From Tianweitania sediminis (GTDB lineage Bacteria; Pseudomonadota; Alphaproteobacteria; Rhizobiales; Rhizobiaceae), in the NCBI RefSeq assembly GCF_017813335.1, contig NZ_JAGIYY010000001.1, forward strand, positions 1,104,001 to 1,168,000: a stretch of 64,000 bases of DNA, given 5' to 3'. The notes beneath the pieces were generated by a model. The model searched no databases and was not told where the DNA came from. It saw only the letters and a program-made list of their open reading frames with translations. Below, one piece after another: positions 16,786-25,503 of this stretch (position 1 is the first letter of the stretch; every line of letters begins with the position of its first letter). Made by a program: the position numbers and the translations under genes.

Positions 16786-17610
16786 TTGCGACTTCTTTTT
16801 CTCGGCGACATGGTGGGCCGCACAGGGCGCACTGCGGTTTGGGATCGCCTGCCGGGCCTGATCTCCGACTTCAAGCTCGATTTCGTGATCGTGAATGGCG
16901 AGAACGCCGCGGGCGGGTTCGGCATCACGGAGGATATCTTCCATGAGACGATCAAGGCCGGCGCGGATGTGGTCACGACCGGAAACCATGTCTGGGACCA
17001 GCGCGAAGCTCTCACTTTCGCTTCCCGCGAAGATCGCTTTCTGCGCCCCGCCAACTTCCCGAAGGGAACGCCTGGACGCGGTTCCGGTGTTTACATCGCC
17101 AAAAACGGCGCACGCGTTATGGTTTCCAACATCATGGGCCGGATCTTCATGCATCCCGAGCTCGATGACCCGTTCCAGGCCGGCGAACGCGAGTTGGCTG
17201 CGTGTCCGCTCGGCGAACAGGCCGACGCCGTGGTGTTCGACTTCCATGCCGAGGCGACCAGCGAAAAGGTCTGTTTCGGGCATTTCGTGGATGGCCGCGC
17301 GAGCCTCGTCGTCGGAACGCATACGCATCAACCCACGGCCGACCACCAGATCCTGAGTGGCGGTACCGGGTATCTCAGCGACGCAGGCATGTGCGGCGAT
17401 TACGACTCGTCGATCGGAATGGACAAGGAAGAACCGCTCAACCGCTTCCTTTCCAAGGTGCCCAAGGGGCGCATGGAGGCAGCCACGGGGCCGGCCACCA
17501 TCTGCGGCGTCGGCGTTGATCTGTCGGATCGTACGGGGCTTGCCGAAAAGATCGCTCCGCTTCGGCTCGGGCCACGCCTGGAAGAGACTGTGCCATCCTT
17601 CTGGCGTTGA
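16786..17610 (+). CDS. YmdB-family metallophosphoesterase (TIGR00282 type)
   Basis: This about 274-aa protein is a calcineurin-like phosphodiesterase of the YmdB group (related to Bacillus YmdB, a cyclic nucleotide phosphodiesterase). Metal-binding motifs are LFLGDMVGRTGR (D near 8), VNGENAAGGFGI, TTGNHVWDQ, and VVGTHTHQPTADHQIL in the second half. I chose the TTG at 16786, giving MRLLFLGD as in relatives, with GGAG 9 bases upstream; a GTG two codons earlier would place GGAG only 3 bases away. It probably shares a transcript with the folate cyclo-ligase gene. Confidence 0.9.
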   Translation: MRLLFLGDMVGRTGRTAVWDRLPGLISDFKLDFVIVNGENAAGGFGITEDIFHETIKAGADVVTTGNHVWDQREALTFASREDRFLRPANFPKGTPGRGSGVYIAKNGARVMVSNIMGRIFMHPELDDPFQAGERELAACPLGEQADAVVFDFHAEATSEKVCFGHFVDGRASLVVGTHTHQPTADHQILSGGTGYLSDAGMCGDYDSSIGMDKEEPLNRFLSKVPKGRMEAATGPATICGVGVDLSDRTGLAEKIAPLRLGPRLEETVPSFWR

Positions 17611-17715
17611 ACACCACCCGTGCCGCCGCGCTTTCCTTCAGCCGCAGAGTTGTAGAAGCTCTCTGCGCACCCTACTTGCACCGCACATTTGGCGAAGCGA
17701 GGGGTAAACTAAGCC

Positions 17716-18462
17716 ATGTCGGAATTCTTCGGGTTCATCAATGATCCGACGGCTTGGGTCGCTTTGGCGACCCTGGTCGTGATGGAGATCGTGCTCGGCA
17801 TCGACAACCTGATTTTCATCTCCATTCTTACCAACAAGCTGCCGAAGGAGCAGCAGCAGTTCGCCCGGCGCCTGGGCATCGGCGCGGCGCTGATCCTGCG
17901 CCTGGGGCTGCTGTTGACGATCTCGATCATTATCGGGCTTACAGCCCCGGTGTTCTCGGCCTTCGGGATCGACTTCTCGTGGAAGGACATCATCCTGATC
18001 GCCGGCGGGCTTTTCCTGGTGTGGAAGGCGACAAAGGAAATCCACCACACGGTGGATACCCATGACAGCAAGGACAACATAGTCGGTGGCACGGTTCAGC
18101 TGACCATGGCCGGAGCGATCTTCCAAATCCTGTTGCTGGATCTGGTGTTCTCCGTTGACTCCATCATCACTGCCGTCGGCATGACCGACGAGATTGCAAT
18201 CATGTTCATTGCGGTGATCGCGGCCGTGACCGTGATGCTCCTGGCAGCCGAACCGCTGGCCAAGTTCATCAACGACAATCCGACGATTGTGATGCTCGCT
18301 TTGTCGTTCCTGCTGATGATCGGCATGACGCTGATCGCGGAAGGGTTCCACGTGAAGGTGCCGAAGGGCTACATCTACGCGGCCATGGGCTTCTCGGCTC
18401 TGGTTGAAGCGTTGAACATGCTGTCGCGCCGCCGCAAGGCGCGACGGGCCCAGCCCCATTGA
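17716..18462 (+). CDS. TerC-family integral membrane protein
   Basis: This 248-aa protein has seven or so hydrophobic helices and the TerC acidic motifs: [18 protein letters not shown] (E24, D30 in helix 1) and [18 protein letters not shown] (about 137-154) in the symmetric helix. TerC proteins such as YkoY/MeeF and Alx are manganese exporters or metal-handling membrane proteins. Tellurite resistance refers to the original ter operon, and no ter genes are nearby here. The end is basic (RRRKARRAQ). A strong hairpin terminator follows immediately. Confidence 0.93.
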   Translation: MSEFFGFINDPTAWVALATLVVMEIVLGIDNLIFISILTNKLPKEQQQFARRLGIGAALILRLGLLLTISIIIGLTAPVFSAFGIDFSWKDIILIAGGLFLVWKATKEIHHTVDTHDSKDNIVGGTVQLTMAGAIFQILLLDLVFSVDSIITAVGMTDEIAIMFIAVIAAVTVMLLAAEPLAKFINDNPTIVMLALSFLLMIGMTLIAEGFHVKVPKGYIYAAMGFSALVEALNMLSRRRKARRAQPH

Positions 18463-18470
18463 AGACGGGA

Positions 18471-18494
18471 GGCCCGCTTCGGCGGGCCTTTCTT
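18471..18494 (+). terminator. rho-independent terminator after terC
   Basis: A GGCCCGC stem (18471-18477) and TTCG loop pair with GCGGGCC (18482-18488), followed by TTTCTT. The convergent ABC-transporter gene ends within its T-rich tail, so it may serve both strands only partly. Confidence 0.85.
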
Positions 18495-20292
18495 ATTCCG
18501 CTGCTTCGAAGGCGTCGGCGCCGCGCTCGAACTGCATGCGTGCCAGGCGGGCGTAAAGGCCGTTCTTCTGAACCAGGCTGCGATGGGTGCCTTCCTCGAC
18601 GATTTCGCCATCGTCCAGCACGAGAATGCGGTCCGCTTTCAGCACCGTTGCGAGACGATGGGCGATCACCAGCGTGGTTCGGCCCTTCATGAGATGCTCC
18701 AGCGCCGACTGCACCAGCGTTTCACTTTCGGCATCCAAGGCCGACGTGGCTTCGTCGAGCAGGAGAATGGGGGCATCGCGCAGGATCGCGCGGGCAATGC
18801 CGATGCGCTGGCGCTGCCCACCTGAAAGCGTGATGCCGCGCTCGCCAACCTGCGTGTCGTACCCGTTCTGCAGCCCGCGCAGGAAGGTGTCTGCCAAGGC
18901 GTCGCGCGCGGCCGCCTCAATCGCTTCGCGGCTCGCGACCGGATTGCCGTAGGCGATGTTGGCCGCAGCCGTGTCGGCAAAGATTGCGACATCCTGCGGA
19001 ACGACGGCCATGCGACTGCGGACCTCGAGCGGGTCGGCATCGCGAAGATCGACCCCGTCGATGAAAACAGCCCCATGCTCCGGATCATAAAAGCGCATCA
19101 GCAGGGAAAACACCGTGCTCTTGCCGGCGCCCGATGGGCCGACTATCGCCACCGTTTCCCCGGGACGAACGGTGAAGGACAGGTTCTTCAGAGTTGGGCG
19201 ATCGGAGCGCGTCGGATAAGCAAACGACACCTCGCGGAACTCGACCGCGCCAAGCGCCTTTGCCGGCAAGGGATGCGGCACTGCAGGCGCGGCGATGCCC
19301 GGCTTTTCTTCCAGGATGTCGCTCATGCGCTCGGCCGCGCCAGCGGCCTGGCTGATTTCGCCCCAGACTTCCGACAGGGAGCCCAGCGCTCCGGCAGCGA
19401 GAACCGCGTAAAGCAGGAACTGGCTTAGCGTCCCTGCCGTCATGGCGCCGGACAAGACATCGCGTGAGCCGAACCATAGCACGGCCACCACCGACGAGAA
19501 GATGAAGAAGATCGCGAAAAAGGTGAGAACCGCGCGCGCCTTGATCGAACTGCGTGCGGCAAGGAAGGCGCGATCCACCGCAGCCGCAAACTTTCCCACA
19601 ACCAGCTTTTCGTTGGTGAAAGCCTGCAGCGTGCGGACCGCCACGATCTGTTCGCCCGCAAATGCGCCGGCTTCCGCAAGCATGTCCTGCGCATGCCGCG
19701 AGCGGGCACGCACGGAGCGGCCGAAGCCGACAAGAACCAGCACGATCACGGGGATTGCACCCAGCACCATCAGCGACAAGCGCGGGCTGGTGACAACCAT
19801 CATGGCCGCGCCGCCGATCGCCATGATCGCGTTGCGCAAAGCTTGCGAGGCCGTGGCGCCCACAACCGACTTGATCTGCGCGGCATCCGCCGTCAAGCGC
19901 GAAACGATCTCGCCTGATCGTGCCGTGTCGAAAAAGGCGGGCGACAGGGTTGTGACATGGGCGAACACATCGCGGCGCAGATCGGCCACCACGCGTTCAC
20001 CGATGGTGATCACGAAGTAATAGCGCAAGGCGGAAGCCGCTGCCAAAACTGCCGCAATCACCACGAGCATGGCGAAATAGCTATGGATGACGCCAGCCTG
20101 CGCTTCGTTGAAGCCGTGATCGATCATGCGTCGCACGGCCACAGGCAGGGTTAGCGTTGTCGCGGCTGCCAAAACCAGCGAAACCAACGCGCCGGCCACC
20201 AATGCGCGGTAGCGGCGCAAATAAGGGAAAAGGCGTGCAAGAGGAGCAATCGAGCGGCGGCGAGCGTCCTTGATCGGCGCTTCATCAGCCAT
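18493..20292 (-). CDS. ABC transporter, fused permease/ATP-binding protein (MsbA-like exporter)
   Basis: This about 599-aa half-transporter has an N-terminal six-helix exporter domain (about 20-320) and a C-terminal ATPase: Walker A GPSGAGKST at 385-393, signature LSGGQRQ at 489-495, Walker B ILLLDEATSALD shortly after and the H-loop IAHRLATV. The type exports lipids or drugs as a homodimer. The substrate is unknown. The ATG at 20292 (MADEAPIKDARRRS) has AGGGAGACC upstream; the frame stays open for 40 more residues of basic sequence, which I exclude. It is divergent from rpmE. Confidence 0.93.
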   Translation of the reverse strand: MADEAPIKDARRRSIAPLARLFPYLRRYRALVAGALVSLVLAAATTLTLPVAVRRMIDHGFNEAQAGVIHSYFAMLVVIAAVLAAASALRYYFVITIGERVVADLRRDVFAHVTTLSPAFFDTARSGEIVSRLTADAAQIKSVVGATASQALRNAIMAIGGAAMMVVTSPRLSLMVLGAIPVIVLVLVGFGRSVRARSRHAQDMLAEAGAFAGEQIVAVRTLQAFTNEKLVVGKFAAAVDRAFLAARSSIKARAVLTFFAIFFIFSSVVAVLWFGSRDVLSGAMTAGTLSQFLLYAVLAAGALGSLSEVWGEISQAAGAAERMSDILEEKPGIAAPAVPHPLPAKALGAVEFREVSFAYPTRSDRPTLKNLSFTVRPGETVAIVGPSGAGKSTVFSLLMRFYDPEHGAVFIDGVDLRDADPLEVRSRMAVVPQDVAIFADTAAANIAYGNPVASREAIEAAARDALADTFLRGLQNGYDTQVGERGITLSGGQRQRIGIARAILRDAPILLLDEATSALDAESETLVQSALEHLMKGRTTLVIAHRLATVLKADRILVLDDGEIVEEGTHRSLVQKNGLYARLARMQFERGADAFEAAE

Positions 20293-20502
20293 TTTGGTCT
20301 CCCTGGCTCTCGCGGCGCGCGGTGATGCCACGGCCTTGTGCTTGGTCGGAGGCTGATGTATAGGCTCGCCGACCCTTTTTGAAGCCGTAGCCCTCCTTCG
20401 CTGCGGCTTCAAGTTTTACGGACCGGGTGACATCGCCGCAGGGCTGCCGCTACCATCAAGCGCCTGCTCCGGCTGAAGCCCAGTATAACCAGGACTCGAG
20501 CC

Positions 20503-20724
20503 ATGAAGACCAACATCCATCCCGACTACCACACCATCAAGGTCGTGATGACCGATGGCAGCGAATACACGACCAAGTCGACCTGGGGCGCCGCTGGCGA
20601 CACCATGAACCTCGACATCGACCCGCGCACGCATCCAGCCTGGACCGGCGGCACGCAGACGCTGCTCGATCGGGGTGGCCGTGTGACCAAGTTCAAGAAC
20701 CGCTACGCAGGGCTCGGCATCTAA
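20503..20724 (+). CDS. rpmE: 50S ribosomal protein L31 (cysteine-free type)
   Basis: This 73-aa ribosomal protein matches L31: [21 protein letters not shown] at the N-terminus and the [16 protein letters not shown] ending. It has no cysteine, so it is the zinc-independent form, unlike the E. coli RpmE with four cysteines. A GAGCC-rich leader precedes the ATG. The gene is monocistronic and ends at a strong terminator. Confidence 0.97.
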   Translation: MKTNIHPDYHTIKVVMTDGSEYTTKSTWGAAGDTMNLDIDPRTHPAWTGGTQTLLDRGGRVTKFKNRYAGLGI

Positions 20725-20750
20725 GCTGAACTCGCTTTCAGCGTCATCAA

Positions 20751-20775
20751 AGCCCCGCTTCGGCGGGGCTTTTTG
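20751..20775 (+). terminator. rho-independent terminator after rpmE
   Basis: AGCCCCGC (20751-20758), a TTCG loop and GCGGGGCT (20763-20770) are followed by five T residues. This is a textbook intrinsic terminator. Confidence 0.92.
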
Positions 20776-20818
20776 TTTGTCTTGGGAATGTTGAGGCCAC
20801 CACGCCGGGGGCGACCTT

Positions 20819-21118
20819 CTATTTGCGGTCGGAATGCCCGAGATCGCGCTCCGGCGCGATCACATCGCGCACCCGCTGCTTTAGAACCTTGGCTTCGGGG
20901 AAGCCCTCATCCCTTTTGCGCTCCCACACGAGCACCGGTTCGCCGTTTTCCGCTTGGCACCAGATCTCGAAGATGCCGCCCGTACCCGGCTGAAGCGCAA
21001 CCTCGCCAAGCTCGGTTGCGAAGGTGGAAAGGAGCTCCTGCGCCAGCCATCCTGCACGCAACAGCCATTGGCACTGCGTGCAGTAGGTGATGGTGACGCG
21101 CGGCCGGCTCTGGGTCAT
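20819..21118 (-). CDS. SelT/SelW/SelH (Rdx) family protein
   Basis: This 99-aa protein has the Rdx thioredoxin-like fold start VTITYCTQCQWLLRAGWLAQELL with the redox-type C13-T-Q-C16 motif, where the selenoprotein homologues carry Sec at the second position. Members bind thioredoxin-type partners; the role in bacteria is unclear. The GTGGIFEIW stretch in the middle is a family mark. It lies 16 bp after the yebC stop on the same strand and may be co-transcribed with it. Confidence 0.9.
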   Translation of the reverse strand: MTQSRPRVTITYCTQCQWLLRAGWLAQELLSTFATELGEVALQPGTGGIFEIWCQAENGEPVLVWERKRDEGFPEAKVLKQRVRDVIAPERDLGHSDRK

Positions 21119-21134
21119 TCGCGCGAGCCGAACG

Positions 21135-21884
21135 TCAGGCCGCGCTCAGCTTGGCCATGGTGGCCTCGTCCACCTCGAAGTTGACGTAAACGTTCTGGAC
21201 GTCGTCATCATCTTCCAGCGTGTTCACGAGCTTCAGGATCGATTGCGCGCGATCCTCGTCCACCGGAACGTTGGTTTGCGGCCGCCAAACGGTTTTCACC
21301 GATTCAGCCTCGCCCAGGGCACTTTCGAGCGCCGAGGACACGTCGCCAATGTCTTCGAAGGCGCAATAGATGGTGTGGCCGTCTTCATCGGACTGGACGT
21401 CTTCCGCACCCGCCTCGATGGCGGCTTCCATAAGCTTGTCCGCGTCACCCGCTGCGGCGGGATAATAGATCTCACCGGCGCGGTCCCACATAAAGGAAAC
21501 GGAGCCGGTTTCGCCCAGGGCTCCGCCGGCCTTGGTGAAGGCCGCGCGAACGTTGGCGGCCGTGCGGTTGCGGTTGTCGGTCAGAGCCTCGACGATCAAA
21601 GCGACGCCGCCCGGGCCATAGCCTTCGTAGCGCACTTCCTCGTAGTTATCCGCATCGCCGCCGGAAGCCTTGGCGATTGCGCGCGCGATGTTGTCCTTCG
21701 GCATCGAAACCGCCTTGGCGTTCTGGACGGCCAAACGCAAGCGCGGGTTCATTGCGGGATCCGGCAGTCCGGCCTTTGCCGCCACCGTGATTTCGCGGGC
21801 GAGCTTCGAGAACATCTTTGAGCGGACCGCGTCCTGCCGCCCCTTGCGGTGCATGATGTTCTTGAACTGTGAATGGCCAGCCAT
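21135..21884 (-). CDS. YebC/PmpR-family protein (transcription/translation factor)
   Basis: This 249-aa protein is a YebC-family member: [18 protein letters not shown] at the start, the [17 protein letters not shown] loop and the [18 protein letters not shown] block are diagnostic. YebC proteins were annotated as DNA-binding regulators; some family members act in translation of proline-rich stretches. The ATG at 21884 is chosen because the conserved family begins there; the open frame upstream adds 52 unrelated residues. EF-P, another proline-stall factor, is encoded 6 kb away. Confidence 0.94.
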   Translation of the reverse strand: MAGHSQFKNIMHRKGRQDAVRSKMFSKLAREITVAAKAGLPDPAMNPRLRLAVQNAKAVSMPKDNIARAIAKASGGDADNYEEVRYEGYGPGGVALIVEALTDNRNRTAANVRAAFTKAGGALGETGSVSFMWDRAGEIYYPAAAGDADKLMEAAIEAGAEDVQSDEDGHTIYCAFEDIGDVSSALESALGEAESVKTVWRPQTNVPVDEDRAQSILKLVNTLEDDDDVQNVYVNFEVDEATMAKLSAA

Positions 21885-22087
21885 GGCACCCCTGTCGTCT
21901 GCAGATGATTTCGTGGATTGGCCGGGCTTATAGATAAGTTGCCGGATAAAATCCAGCGCGTCGCGCCTCATGCCCTTGGCGATCACAGCCGCCGTTGATC
22001 GCGCGAACGTGAAGGCGAGGTCCCGGAAAGCGACTGGCATCCAAGCGCGGGACAGGCGAGCTTTCTCTTTCCACGGAGGCTTTCCGC

Positions 22088-22933
22088 ATGCTGTTCAGCG
22101 AAGTTCTGAAGCGTCCCGTCTGCCGCGCCCTTCTTGCGGCGCTTACCCTCACTCTTTTCTTGGCGGCACCGCAGGACGCGACCGCGCAGAACACCGATGG
22201 ACCGGTTCCCAGCAGTTGCCTTGCCATGGCGCAAAGCATGCCGCCTGTTTTGAAGGCAAGCTTTACCCGGGTGCAGGCCGAGGAGGAAACAGTAACGATC
22301 ACCTATGCGGGACACTCCACCTACCGCATCGACACTCCGGGCGGGATCACCATCGCCACGGATTATTCCGGCCACTACGGAACGACGCCGACGCCGCATG
22401 TAGTGACCATGAACAAGGCGCATCGGACACACTATACCGACATGCCCGACCCCACGATCGAGCATGTGCTGCGCGGCTGGAACCCTGACGGAGGTCCAGC
22501 AAAGCATGCCCAGGTGGTGGAGGATGTTTATATCCGCAACGTGCCAACCGACATCCGCCGGTGGGGCGGCGACATGGAGCGGGACGGAAATTCGATCTTC
22601 ATCTTCGAGGTGGCAGGGCTGTGCATTGGACACCTTGGCCATCTGCACCACGACCTCACCAACGAGCATTATGCTGCGATCGGTCGCCTCGATGTGGTGA
22701 TGGTGCCGATCGACGGCGGCATGACCTCTTCCGTGGATAATATCGGTGAGATCACCCGGCGGCTTTATTCCTCTGTGATCCTGCCGATGCACCGCCATTC
22801 CACGCCGCTGTCGGAGTTCACCAGCCGCATGGGCAAGAATTTTGCCCTGCAGCGTCTAGACGGCAATACGATGGACGTGTCGCTGCGCAACCTGCCGCGC
22901 CAGCCCACCATCTTCGTTCCTCGGAGCCTCTGA
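22088..22933 (+). CDS. secreted metallo-beta-lactamase-fold hydrolase
   Basis: This 281-aa protein has a signal peptide (hydrophobic core about 13-28, probable cut after ATA near 33) and an UlaG-like metallo-beta-lactamase fold: [16 protein letters not shown] with the first histidine, [18 protein letters not shown] in the middle, VVMVPIDGG, and a final ILPMHRHS. The usual HxHxDH block is divergent ([11 protein letters not shown]), so metal ligands may differ. The function is unknown. It is convergent with the M32 peptidase gene, with a 5-bp gap. Confidence 0.82.
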   Translation: MLFSEVLKRPVCRALLAALTLTLFLAAPQDATAQNTDGPVPSSCLAMAQSMPPVLKASFTRVQAEEETVTITYAGHSTYRIDTPGGITIATDYSGHYGTTPTPHVVTMNKAHRTHYTDMPDPTIEHVLRGWNPDGGPAKHAQVVEDVYIRNVPTDIRRWGGDMERDGNSIFIFEVAGLCIGHLGHLHHDLTNEHYAAIGRLDVVMVPIDGGMTSSVDNIGEITRRLYSSVILPMHRHSTPLSEFTSRMGKNFALQRLDGNTMDVSLRNLPRQPTIFVPRSL

Positions 22934-22938
22934 ACGGG

Positions 22939-24420
22939 TCAGCCGTAGCGCGCTTCCAGATGCCGCTTGAAGTGCGTGGCGTCGAGCGCCGCACCCGTCG
23001 CGCGCTGCATCAGTTCGGGTGTCGACCAGCGGGAGCCCTGCGACCAGATGTTGTCGCGGCGCCATGCGTTGATGCGGCTGAACTCCCCGGCTGACAGATC
23101 CGCTTCGATGTCCGGAACAGCCGCGGCGATGCTCGTCCACTGCTGCGCGGCCATCATCGCGCCGAGCGAATACGACGGGAAGTAACCGAGCGCGCCCGAT
23201 GGCCAGTGAACATCCTGCATCGGCCCATCGCCTGGCGAGTCGATCGTGGAAAGCCCGAGGTAATCCTGCATCTTGGCATCCCACGCTTCCGGAAGGTCGC
23301 GCGTTTGCAGCTTGCCCGAAACGAGGTCCTGCTCGAGTTCGAAGCGCAGGATGATGTGAAGGGGATAGGTCACCTCGTCGGCATCCACCCTGATCAGGCC
23401 GCGCTCCACATGGTGCACATGAGGAAGGATGTCCTCGATCGACCAATCCTCGCCAAGATGCCTTTCCACCACGGGCAAGGCCCAAGCCCAGAAAGCGGGG
23501 TTGCGGCCGATCTGCTTTTCAACAAACAGGCTTTGGCTTTCGTGCACGGCCATGCCACGAGCCTTGCCGAGCGGCCAATGCGCCCATTCCTTGGGCAGGT
23601 TCTGTTCGTAAAGTGCATGGCCTGTTTCGTGCAGAACGCCCATCAGCGACGACAGAAACTCGCTCGTCTTGTAGCGCGTGGTGATGCGCACATCGGTCGG
23701 CACGCCGCCGCAGAAGGGGTGATGGGACACGGCGAGGCTGCCATGGGTGAGATCGAAGCCCACAGCCTGCATCATGGCGAGCCCGAGTTCACGCTGCCGC
23801 TCGATCGGATAGGAACCGGACAGCGCCTTCATCGGCCGCTTCGACAGCCTGTTGTCCTGGGCGCCGAGCGCGCGGGGGACGAAGTCCACCAGGAAGCTCT
23901 TCAGGTCATTAAACACCGGCGCGATGTCGGAAACACGCGTGCCGGGGTCATATTGCTCGACCAGCGCATCGTAGGGGGCAAGCTTCAGCGCGTCGGCGCG
24001 CATGGCGGCTTCTTCGCGCACGAGCTGGATCACGCCATCCAGGGCGGGCTCAAAGGAATGCCAGTCCTTCTTCGCGCGGAGATCACGCCACAGCTGCTCG
24101 CAGCGCATGCGGGTGCGCATCTGCTTTTCCACGAACTCGACGGGCAAGCAGGTGAGGTTGGTATATTGCCGCTTCAGTTCGCGAACAGCCGCCCGCTGGT
24201 CATCGGATAGATCTTCCTGCTCTGCAGCGTCGATCCAATCGGCGATTTCCGGGGCACTGGCCTGACGGTGCTGCATGCCAGCAAGAGCGGACATGGCTTC
24301 CGCGCGGGCTTCGCCGCCGCCGACCGCCATCGCCACGGCTTCATCAACGCCGAGGATCGACAGCGCATGGCTGAAGGCCTCGAGGCGTCGGCCAAGGTCA
24401 TCGAGTTTCTGGAAGGACAT
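22939..24420 (-). CDS. M32-family metallocarboxypeptidase
   Basis: This 493-aa thermostable-carboxypeptidase-like enzyme (Taq carboxypeptidase family) removes C-terminal residues from peptides in the cytoplasm. The zinc motif GVLHETGHALYE has HETGH at 264-268. Upstream HPFCGGVPTDVRITTRY and downstream VHESQSLFVEKQIGR (third zinc ligand Glu region) and ESSIEDILPHVHHVE-like segments are family marks. Its length is normal (about 490-500). It is the last gene of a leftward run, 48 bp after the OmpA-like gene. Confidence 0.94.
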   Translation of the reverse strand: MSFQKLDDLGRRLEAFSHALSILGVDEAVAMAVGGGEARAEAMSALAGMQHRQASAPEIADWIDAAEQEDLSDDQRAAVRELKRQYTNLTCLPVEFVEKQMRTRMRCEQLWRDLRAKKDWHSFEPALDGVIQLVREEAAMRADALKLAPYDALVEQYDPGTRVSDIAPVFNDLKSFLVDFVPRALGAQDNRLSKRPMKALSGSYPIERQRELGLAMMQAVGFDLTHGSLAVSHHPFCGGVPTDVRITTRYKTSEFLSSLMGVLHETGHALYEQNLPKEWAHWPLGKARGMAVHESQSLFVEKQIGRNPAFWAWALPVVERHLGEDWSIEDILPHVHHVERGLIRVDADEVTYPLHIILRFELEQDLVSGKLQTRDLPEAWDAKMQDYLGLSTIDSPGDGPMQDVHWPSGALGYFPSYSLGAMMAAQQWTSIAAAVPDIEADLSAGEFSRINAWRRDNIWSQGSRWSTPELMQRATGAALDATHFKRHLEARYG

Positions 24421-24468
24421 GGATGGAAACTCCGGTGAAAACAGGAGATGTGCTCGCCGTCGAAACGA

Positions 24469-25500
24469 TCAGCGTTCGGTCAATTTCAGTTCGATGCGGC
24501 GGTTGCGGTCGCGCGCTTCCGGCGTGTCGGAAGGATCGAGCGGCTGGTATTCGCCAAAACCCGCGGCAACGAGGCGGTTCGCGGGCACACCCTGGTCGAT
24601 CAGGAATTTCACCACCGAAGTCGCGCGGGCCGTGGAAAGCTCCCAGTTGTCGCGATAGCGGCCCGAACCAGACAGCGGGCGATCATCCGTATGGCCGTCA
24701 ACACGCAACACCCAGTTGATTTCCGGTGGGATCTCCTGCTGCAGTTCCAGGATGGCCTGGGCAAGCTTTTGCATTTCTTCCTGACCAGCGGGATTGATCT
24801 GGTCGCCGCCAACCGGGAAAAGCACCTCGGACTGGAACACGAAGCGATCGCCGACAATCCGGATGTTTTCGCGGTCTGAAAGGATTTCGCGAAGGCGGCC
24901 AAAGAAATCAGAGCGATAGCGGTTCAGTTCCTGGACGCGCTGGGCAAGCGCCACGTTCAAGCGTTTGCCCAGATCGGCGATCTTGGCGTTCGACTCCCGA
25001 TCGCGGGTTTCCGAAACATCCAGTGCCGCTTCAAGCGCACCGATCTGGCTGCGCAAAGCGGCGATCTGCTGGTTGAGCAATTCCACCTGGCTCAAGGCGC
25101 GCTGACTGATCTCGCGCTGGCCTTCCAACTCGCCCGTCAAGGTCCCGATCTGGGCTTCGGCCGCCGCGTCAGCGCCGGTGCCCTGATTCAGGAGCTGCTG
25201 AAGGCGCGTGCGATCCTGTTCCATCGCGGAAAGCGAGGCCTGCAGGCTGGCCAACTGGTCATTGGCGTCCTGGTTGCTGCTGCGCTCCAGCGCCAGCAGT
25301 TGCGTCAGCTCATTGATCTGCGAGTTCAGGCGATCCAGCACCGCGTCCTGCCCGCTGACTTCGCGGCTGAGCAGGAACTGCGCCAGCACGAAAACGGACA
25401 AAAGAAACATGATTGCCAGAAGCAGCGTCGACAAGGCGTCGACGAAGCCCGGCCAATAATCAACGGTTCTCTGACTGCGTCGCCCGCGCGCAAGGGCCAT
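24469..25500 (-). CDS. MotB/OmpA-like peptidoglycan-binding membrane protein
   Basis: This 343-aa protein has an N-terminal membrane anchor (about 18-43, TVDYWPGFVDALSTLLLAIMF resembling the MotB/TolR plug with an acidic D20), a long coiled coil (50-190) rich in Q/E/L, and a C-terminal OmpA-like domain (about 200-343) with RVDGHTDDRPL and NWELSTARATSVVKFL, which binds peptidoglycan. It follows the MotA/TolQ-like gene by 3 bp, so the pair probably form a proton-driven stator-like complex. No flagellar genes are nearby. Its biological role is unassigned. Confidence 0.9.
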   Translation of the reverse strand: MALARGRRSQRTVDYWPGFVDALSTLLLAIMFLLSVFVLAQFLLSREVSGQDAVLDRLNSQINELTQLLALERSSNQDANDQLASLQASLSAMEQDRTRLQQLLNQGTGADAAAEAQIGTLTGELEGQREISQRALSQVELLNQQIAALRSQIGALEAALDVSETRDRESNAKIADLGKRLNVALAQRVQELNRYRSDFFGRLREILSDRENIRIVGDRFVFQSEVLFPVGGDQINPAGQEEMQKLAQAILELQQEIPPEINWVLRVDGHTDDRPLSGSGRYRDNWELSTARATSVVKFLIDQGVPANRLVAAGFGEYQPLDPSDTPEARDRNRRIELKLTER

Positions 25501-25503
25501 CGG

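Noticed and set aside
17716-18462. Tellurite-resistance operon from TerC
   Set aside because: No terA, terB, terD or terZ gene is present. TerC proteins alone are common manganese-handling proteins.
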